NCBI RefSeq assembly: GCF_041906005.1
Contig: NZ_JAYRJY010000001.1
Span: forward strand, 186,001-250,000
Direction of reading: 5' to 3'
DNA from: Ferrovibrio sp041906005
Lineage (GTDB): Bacteria > Pseudomonadota > Alphaproteobacteria > Ferrovibrionales > Ferrovibrionaceae
Length of the DNA: 64,000 nucleotides
Positions 60,728 through 64,000 of the stretch are shown here, piece after piece. The first letter of the stretch is position 1; each line of letters starts with the position of its first letter. Both the position numbers and the translations under genes were made by a program. The notes beneath the pieces were generated by a model. It was not told the origin of the DNA. It searched no databases and was given only the letters and a program-made list of their open reading frames with translations.

Positions 60728-61681
60728 CTACAGCCCGCGTCGGCGGGCTTCGGCCTGCTGCGACATGCGGGCCTGATCGGTCATGAACTGCTGCAGTTTT
60801 TCCATGGCCGGTCGCGGCATGGGATCTTGGCCACTCAGCATCAATGTCAGGGCAACGCGACTGACTCCGATGCGTTGCGCCAGTTGATCGAGCGAGATCG
60901 CAGCCGACTTGCAGGCCTGCGACACCGCCACGATCGAGCCCTTCTCAACATAGAAGCGGCCCCATTGCTCTTTCACGTTCAGTTTGGCCGGCAGGCCGGG
61001 CAGCCCAACGCTGAACATGGAGCGCGACACGGCCACGCTTTCCGGAGCCATCAGGGACGCTGACGGCATGGCCGGCGTGGCCGAGAGCTTGGGCGGCGGC
61101 GGCGCGGGCTGGAATTCATCCAGACGCGGCGCATTCTCGATGCTCTGTTCCAGCAGCTTGCGCACCGCCTCGATCAGCTCCTGGCTGATCGGCGGCAGAT
61201 CGTGTTCCTCGCCGAAGCGGTCGTAGTACTGCGCGATCTCGCTCAGGCGATCCAAACGACGGGAGAGGAATTCACGCGAACCCAGCGGCAGGCGCCGGCC
61301 GGAACTGTGGATGTTGATCAGGTAGATGCGCGTGGTGTCGAGTTCGAGGATGGTGATCTTCCAGCGAATCTTCGAGAGATGTTTGCGCAGCGGCTTCTGT
61401 TTGGTTTCGTCGAATTCCGGGATGCGGCCATCGACCAGATCGACGAAGACATAGAAATGCTCGATCTTCTCGACGAACCGTTTGTATTCGGAGAAGTTGC
61501 CCGACAGGTTTGCAGGATCCTGACAAAAGGAGAGCAATTCGCGGCTCTGGCTTTCCACCACGCCGACCAGTTTCAGGGTTTCCTGAACTACCGGTTTGAT
61601 CGCCTCATTCACTGCAGCAACCTGCCTGTCCGGTGCAATCCGGCCCGCTCGCAGGCCCCGACCATTGGCCGGATTCGCCAT
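60728..61681 (-). CDS. HTH-containing protein of unknown function
   Basis: A 317-residue soluble protein. The N-terminal 185 residues are helical with no family I recognise (VNEAIKPVVQETLKLVG, FVEKIEHFYVFVDLVDGRIP). A Pro-rich linker (about 200-225) precedes a C-terminal XRE-like helix-turn-helix (SLDQLAQRIGVSRVALTLML, about 265-285). It may sense a signal through its N-terminal part. Start at 61681 (MANPANG) is chosen over an ATG six codons upstream. No neighbours suggest a pathway. Confidence 0.7.
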   Translation of the reverse strand: MANPANGRGLRAGRIAPDRQVAAVNEAIKPVVQETLKLVGVVESQSRELLSFCQDPANLSGNFSEYKRFVEKIEHFYVFVDLVDGRIPEFDETKQKPLRKHLSKIRWKITILELDTTRIYLINIHSSGRRLPLGSREFLSRRLDRLSEIAQYYDRFGEEHDLPPISQELIEAVRKLLEQSIENAPRLDEFQPAPPPPKLSATPAMPSASLMAPESVAVSRSMFSVGLPGLPAKLNVKEQWGRFYVEKGSIVAVSQACKSAAISLDQLAQRIGVSRVALTLMLSGQDPMPRPAMEKLQQFMTDQARMSQQAEARRRGL

Positions 61682-61761
61682 GCGATGCCTTCGCAACACG
61701 ACGTTTGTGCCAGAAAACCGTTAACACAGCAATACAGGCACAACTGTAGGTTAACGAACGA

Positions 61762-62403
61762 TTACCCCTGTTTCAGTACCGAAGCCGGCATGCCTTGTGC
61801 CGGCGTGGGAGCCGGGCGTGGTGCCGGAGCTGATGCCGGCGGAACTGGGGCGGGAACAACCGATGCCGGCGCAGGAGCCGGCGCTGCCGCGGGAACCGAC
61901 GGCACTGGCGGCGTGACCGCGGCAGAGGGTGCGGCAGTCGGCGCGGTGGCAGGTGATATCGCCGCGGCCTCCGGCGCCGGCAAATCATGCGGTGCGCAAT
62001 AGGCACCGGCGGCACGCAGGCTGCGGCAATAGCTCAGCGTCGCGTCACGATCTGGAAAGCCCCCAAGCAGGAGACGCACGACCTTGCCGCGATCGCCCCC
62101 CAGATCGACCTCGACATAACGCTTGGGCGCGTCCCGCATCACCGGAAAGCGTTCCGACAGTTTCGGCCAGGCGGCTTCGGCCTCCAGCAGGGTCTTGTAA
62201 CTGGCGACATGACCCGCGAACACATTCGGCGGCGGCGCGGGCGGAGGTGGCGGGGGCGGTGGCGTCTCGATCACCGGCGGCGGCATCACCACAACCGGTG
62301 CGGCCGGGGCCGGTTCATCGGCGGCACAAGCCGCCAGTGCGAACAGGCAGGCGATTGCCGCAAGGCGGCGCGTGAGGATCACCGACGCCGCCGGCCGCAT
62401 CAC
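61762..62403 (-). CDS. SPOR-like lipoprotein
   Basis: A 213-residue protein with a signal and lipobox LAAC (Cys at about 26), a Pro-rich stretch (about 30-60), a SPOR-like domain (about 62-140; HVASYKTLLEAEAAWPKLSE ... LLLGGFPDRDATLSYCRSL) and a second Pro/Ala-rich tail. SPOR domains bind peptidoglycan. It overlaps the small gene at 62400 by 4 nt, so the two are translationally coupled. Similar in design to the lipoprotein at 33.7 kb. Confidence 0.82.
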   Translation of the reverse strand: MMRPAASVILTRRLAAIACLFALAACAADEPAPAAPVVVMPPPVIETPPPPPPPPAPPPNVFAGHVASYKTLLEAEAAWPKLSERFPVMRDAPKRYVEVDLGGDRGKVVRLLLGGFPDRDATLSYCRSLRAAGAYCAPHDLPAPEAAAISPATAPTAAPSAAVTPPVPSVPAAAPAPAPASVVPAPVPPASAPAPRPAPTPAQGMPASVLKQG

Positions 62404-62609
62404 TTCTCGACCAGTTTGAACAGGTTGCGGTCCAGCAGGGCGCTGACCGACACGGTCTTGGTGCTGCTGGCGTCGCGCTCATTGACCAGCTGCACATGCA
62501 CGGCATCCTCGCCGGGGAACTGGATCAGGCGCGTAACGCGCCAGATGAAGCCCTGCCGCTGTTCGAAACGCTGGCCCGGAACAATGTCGTCGGCCGTGAA
62601 CTTTGCCAT
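62400..62609 (-). CDS. small conserved hypothetical protein
   Basis: A 69-residue soluble protein (MAKFTADDIVPGQRFEQR...). The beta-rich pattern FIWRVTRLIQFPGEDAVHVQ suggests a small barrel-like fold, but no family was recognised. It overlaps the SPOR lipoprotein gene by 4 nt and starts after AAGGTG. A GTG three codons upstream is possible. Function unknown. Confidence 0.68.
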   Translation of the reverse strand: MAKFTADDIVPGQRFEQRQGFIWRVTRLIQFPGEDAVHVQLVNERDASSTKTVSVSALLDRNLFKLVEK

Positions 62610-62691
62610 CGTAAACACCTTGAATCGCGAGGGTTACAGGCTAGCGCATTCATGATGCAGCGCCAACTCTTGCCGCGAATTCAAGTCTGGC

Positions 62692-62916
62692 TCAGGCCGC
62701 CTGCTGGATGCGGAACACGAAAACGCCGTTCTGCTCTTCCGATGACAGCAGGGTAAAACCTGCCGCCTCGCACAAGGCAGCCATGTCGCGCATGGTATTG
62801 GGGTCGGTTGCCTCCACCGTCAGCACCTCGCCCTTGGCCACTGTCTTCATCGCCTTCTTGGCACGCAGTACCGGCAAGGGGCAGTTGAGACCTTTGACAT
62901 CGAGCGTCTGACTCAT
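62692..62916 (-). CDS. tusA: TusA/SirA-like sulfur carrier protein
   Basis: A 74-residue sulfurtransferase. The hallmark GLNCPLPVLRAKKAM has the sulfur-carrying C12 and the CPxP motif. It hands persulfide sulfur to acceptors for tRNA thiolation or sulfur oxidation. It is divergent from a YeeE/YedE transporter gene, 152 bp away, an arrangement that often joins thiosulfate uptake with TusA. Confidence 0.92.
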   Translation of the reverse strand: MSQTLDVKGLNCPLPVLRAKKAMKTVAKGEVLTVEATDPNTMRDMAALCEAAGFTLLSSEEQNGVFVFRIQQAA

Positions 62917-63068
62917 GGCGTGGTTCCGTGGGAGGCTGGCGGTCTATTTAACGGTAAGTTTTGTTGATTAATATAATACTTCACTTCTGCAATGTAAATA
63001 CTATAATCCTCAATGATCCCGTCATAATTGCTGTTCCAGCCTCCTGCAACCGTATCACCGAGCCAGTC

Positions 63069-64000
63069 ATGACTGCCTTGCCCCTGCCCTATCTCGTCAA
63101 TCTTGCCGGCTTGGTGCTGGGTGTGGTGTTCGGCGCCGCCGTGCAACGCAGCAACTTCTGCACCATGGGCGCGATCAGCGATCTGGTGCTGATGGGCGAC
63201 GGCAACCGGGCACGCGCCTGGGCCCTGGCGATTGCCACTGCCATGCTGGGCAGCCAGCTGCTGCATCTGGCAGGGCTGATCGATCTGAATACCTCGATCT
63301 ATGCGACGACCAATTTCGGCTGGCTGGGGGCGGCCATCGGCGGCCTGCTGTTCGGTTTCGGCATGGTGCTGGCCGGCGGCTGCGGCAGCCGCACGCTGGT
63401 CCGGCTGGGTGCCGGCAACCTGAAATCGCTGCTGGTGGTGCTGATGATCGGCATTGCCGGCTATGCCACCCTGCGCGGCCTGATCGGACCCGCGCGGCTG
63501 TGGCTGGAAGGCTGGTCGGTGGTCGACCTGAAAAGCCGCGGCTTGACCAGCCAGACCCTGCCCGACCTGCTTGCCGCGCTGGGCGCCGATGCCAGGCTGC
63601 TGCGCTGGGTCCTGGCGCTGGCCATTCCCGCCATCCTGCTGGGCTGGGCCTTCAAGGATGCGCGTTTCCGCCGCCAGCCGGTGCTGATCGGTGCCGCCAT
63701 CGTCATCGGCCTGACCATCACAGGCGGCTGGGCCGCCACCGGCATTCTCGGCGCCGATGAATTCGAGCCGACGCCGCTGGCCTCCATGACCTTCGTCGCG
63801 CCGATCGGCAACGCGCTGCAATACCTGATGACCTTTACCGGCGCCACGCTGGATTTCGGCATCAGCACCGTGGGCGGAGTCATTCTCGGCGCCTTCCTGA
63901 TGGCGAAGGCCGATGGCAGCTTCCGCGTCGAAAGCTTTGCCAACGCGCAGGACGTGGTGTCCCATGTCATTGGCGGCACGCTGATGGGCATCGGCGGCGT
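63069..64000 (+). CDS. YeeE/YedE family thiosulfate/sulfur transporter, C-terminus cut off
   Basis: At least 310 residues, continuing past the window. A multi-helix membrane protein of the YeeE/YedE (TsuA) family, which imports thiosulfate or sulfane sulfur. Conserved Cys motifs NFCTMGAISD (about 30-39) and GGCGSRTLVRLG (about 104-115), and TFTGATLDFGISTVGG, fit the family, in which cysteines pass the sulfur. The start MTALPLPYLV is taken from the first ATG in frame; the SD is weak. TusA is divergent upstream. An AT-rich stretch at 62950-63005 probably holds the promoters. Confidence 0.88.
   Translation, partial: MTALPLPYLVNLAGLVLGVVFGAAVQRSNFCTMGAISDLVLMGDGNRARAWALAIATAMLGSQLLHLAGLIDLNTSIYATTNFGWLGAAIGGLLFGFGMVLAGGCGSRTLVRLGAGNLKSLLVVLMIGIAGYATLRGLIGPARLWLEGWSVVDLKSRGLTSQTLPDLLAALGADARLLRWVLALAIPAILLGWAFKDARFRRQPVLIGAAIVIGLTITGGWAATGILGADEFEPTPLASMTFVAPIGNALQYLMTFTGATLDFGISTVGGVILGAFLMAKADGSFRVESFANAQDVVSHVIGGTLMGIGG

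Overview
The window is a high-GC, densely coded chromosomal segment, most likely from an alphaproteobacterium of the Rhodospirillales type. The evidence is gene order (tpiA-ppiD-trpE; lexA-comEC-gltX), a lexA promoter carrying the alphaproteobacterial GAAC-N7-GAAC (GTTC-N7-GTTC) SOS box, and family make-up such as SPOR lipoproteins, a PAS_5-type protein and a sigma-54 promoter. The species assignment is inference. No rRNA, tRNA or CRISPR array was seen.

Layout. 0-8.4 kb: an aerobic benzoyl-CoA (box) pathway: hydrolase, benzoate-CoA ligase and a flavodoxin on the minus strand, then boxR, boxC, boxB, a hot-dog thioesterase and gpt on the plus strand. BoxR half-site-like TGCA motifs sit in both promoter regions. 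8.4-12 kb: an Mla/MCE phospholipid ABC system. 12-17.2 kb: hydroxypyruvate/2-oxotetronate isomerase with a DctPQM TRAP transporter and a divergent orphan TRAP binding protein. 17-22.6 kb: cytochrome c, rhodanese, gamma-carbonic anhydrase, an ECF sigma/anti-sigma/Spy-like stress cluster and a D-erythronate dehydrogenase-like enzyme. 22.6-31.6 kb: argE, PAS protein, MATE-TetR, a degenerate GGDEF-EAL protein, a SelW-like protein, a sigma-54-driven small protein, and a divergent MFS/LysR pair. 31.7-34.5 kb: typA and a SPOR lipoprotein.

34.6-36.2 kb: a 1.6 kb island bounded by a perfect 15-bp direct repeat that duplicates the start (MPVI) of a small biotinyl-domain gene. It carries an AlpA/excisionase-like HTH protein and a DUF6602-type PD-(D/E)xK nuclease-like protein. 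This is the most unusual part of the window.

36.2-45 kb: housekeeping genes kdsA, pyrG, secG, an EpmB-like radical SAM enzyme, tpiA, ppiD and trpE. 45.1-54 kb: an accessory block inserted between trpE and lexA: two paralogous TPR-methyltransferases flanking a HhH-GPD glycosylase, a SorAB-like sulfite dehydrogenase, a polysaccharide deacetylase, a macrodomain protein and a chemoreceptor. 54-64 kb: lexA, DUF3309, comEC, gltX, a small hydrolase, a Ca/Na antiporter, an HTH protein, a SPOR lipoprotein, and a divergent TusA / YeeE-type thiosulfate transporter pair.

Themes: aromatic acid use under tight BoxR control, uptake of small organic acids by TRAP carriers whose translation looks structure-controlled, and dispersed sulfur chemistry (rhodanese, SorAB, TusA-YeeE).
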